Of a stretch of 6,956 bases of DNA, positions 6,158 to 6,956 are shown one piece after another (the first letter of the stretch is position 1; each line of letters opens with the position of its first letter). The translations under genes and the position numbers were made by a program. The notes beneath the pieces are model-generated. The model was not told the DNA's origin, did not search any database, and saw only the letters and a list, made by a program, of their open reading frames with translations. The DNA is taken from NCBI GenBank assembly GCA_002423325.1, contig DIVQ01000022.1, forward strand, positions 557-7,512. The letters run 5' to 3'. The stretch comes from Anaerolineales bacterium UBA6128. Its GTDB lineage: Bacteria; Chloroflexota; Anaerolineae; UBA1429.

Positions 6158-6956
6158 CTGTAGCCCAGATCCTGAGGCTGCGGATAGCGCGGAGCCTGCG
6201 CAAGGCACCAAGCGTCCAGCTCGGCGGTCAGATCACGGCGCGCCTGCGCATAGCCGGACTGGGAAAACACGTTGCGCACCTCTGGCACTGCATCACGCAG
6301 ATCGTAGAGCTCGTACAGGGGCTCGCCGTCGGGGCGCCCCTTGCGGATCAGCTTGATGTGATCGCGGCGCAGCATCGCCAGGTTGCCCTCGGCGCGCTCT
6401 CCGATGATCGCGAACGTCCGGTTGTCCCACGGCTGCCCCGCGCCGTCCACTACGAACGGCCATAGCGTGCGCGCCTCAATGTGCGGCGCGCGCCGCTGCG
6501 TATCGCCAGCCGCGTCCAGGATTGTTCCGTACAGGTCCAGCAGGTTGACCACCTCTGCGCGCGTCGATCCACGCGCCGCCTCGCGCAACGCCCCGCGCGG
6601 CGGCTTGATCAGCATCGGCACACGAGCGCACGAGTCGTACATCTCGCCCTTGAAAAAGAGCCCGTAGGCGCCGTTGTGGTCGCCGTGATCGGACACGAAC
6701 AGGATCAGGCTGTCCTCCCACAGGCCGTCGGTTTGCAGGCGTCGAAACAACCGCCCAACCGCGTCATCGATCATCCCGATCTGCCCATAGTAGGCCGCCA
6801 ACATGCGCTGGTAGGTCGCCCGATCCCAGCGCCCTCTAAAGCGCGCGGCGCGCCCGGCGCAAGTCGCCTGAAAGACCGGGTTGTCGGCCATGTCGGCATC
6901 GAACTGCGGTGGCAGCGCAATGTCGTCCGGGTTGTAGAGCGTATTCCAGGGCGCCG
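6145..6956 (-). CDS. Sulfatase (alkaline-phosphatase superfamily), C-terminal part
   Basis: The frame is open from the right edge down to the TGA at 6147-6145, giving 269 complete residues; the N-terminus is outside the window. Type I sulfatases hydrolyse sulfate esters with a calcium ion and a formylglycine made from Cys or Ser in a CxPSR motif. That motif and the first metal ligands would lie in the missing part, so activity cannot be confirmed. The visible sequence begins with NPDDIALPPQF and has RATYQRMLAAYYGQIGMID, the metal-binding VSDHGD (bases 6679-6696), FFKGEMYDSCARVPMLIK, LLDLYGTILDAAG, and near the end ELYDLRDAVPEVRNVF. All are standard landmarks of the family in the right order. 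The Met encoded at 6889-6891 is internal, because recognisable sulfatase sequence continues upstream of it. Cytoplasmic or exported location and substrate (for example a sulfated polysaccharide, or a phosphonate ester in related hydrolases) cannot be judged. The gene converges on the oxidoreductase and is not part of its operon. Confidence 0.93.
   Translation of the reverse strand, partial: APWNTLYNPDDIALPPQFDADMADNPVFQATCAGRAARFRGRWDRATYQRMLAAYYGQIGMIDDAVGRLFRRLQTDGLWEDSLILFVSDHGDHNGAYGLFFKGEMYDSCARVPMLIKPPRGALREAARGSTRAEVVNLLDLYGTILDAAGDTQRRAPHIEARTLWPFVVDGAGQPWDNRTFAIIGERAEGNLAMLRRDHIKLIRKGRPDGEPLYELYDLRDAVPEVRNVFSQSGYAQARRDLTAELDAWCLAQAPRYPQPQDLGYRRRD

Noticed and set aside
5484..6203. 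239-codon open frame on the - strand across the oxidoreductase end
   Set aside because: It overlaps two recognised genes, shows no domain signature, and is explained by GC-rich codon structure on the opposite strand.
6889..6891. Sulfatase start at this Met codon on the - strand
   Set aside because: The frame continues to the right edge with sulfatase-like sequence (NPDDIALPP), so this Met is internal and the gene is cut by the window.
1..6956. CRISPR arrays, tRNA or rRNA genes, insertion sequences, long direct repeats
   Set aside because: No spaced direct repeats, cloverleaf-like segment, transposase or terminal inverted repeat was seen on reading either strand.

Overview
The window is about 7 kb of GC-rich, gene-dense bacterial chromosome. 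It holds six protein genes and no tRNA, rRNA, CRISPR array or insertion sequence that I can see. Five genes read on the + strand and one on the - strand. The content is a Glu/Leu/Phe/Val-type dehydrogenase, a triosephosphate isomerase, a 7TM-PAS hybrid histidine kinase, a tungsten-type aldehyde ferredoxin oxidoreductase and a sulfatase. This would fit an environmental member of the Chloroflexota (for example an Anaerolineae-like lineage). That placement rests on gene content and protein style only and is not certain.

Layout: (1) 1-312 is the C-terminal end of a glutamate dehydrogenase whose start is off the left edge. (2) 313-429 is an intergenic region with a weak promoter-like pair and a perfect 8-bp dyad. 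(3) 430-1203 is tpiA, followed at once by a strong GC hairpin at 1211-1245. (4) 1330-3567 is a membrane-bound hybrid histidine kinase. (5) 3619-4194 is a histidine-phosphatase-fold protein that appears to have lost part of its catalytic set; a good sigma70-like promoter overlaps the kinase stop codon just upstream. (6) 4236-6119 is an aldehyde ferredoxin oxidoreductase with all four expected cluster cysteines. (7) 6145 to the right edge, on the - strand, is the C-terminal part of a sulfatase that converges on the oxidoreductase with only 25 bases between the stop codons.

How the genes may work together: the dehydrogenase and tpiA are central nitrogen and carbon metabolism. The hairpin after tpiA probably separates them from the kinase. 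Kinase, phosphatase-like protein and oxidoreductase are co-directional with gaps of 51 and 41 bases. The phosphatase-like gene and the oxidoreductase probably share a transcript, and the kinase may also read into them. A link between signalling and aldehyde oxidation is possible but is inference from position only. The sulfatase belongs to a separate, opposing transcription unit.

I find no convincing evidence for a wholly new system. The most unusual item is the catalytically eroded phosphatase-fold protein placed directly upstream of the oxidoreductase.
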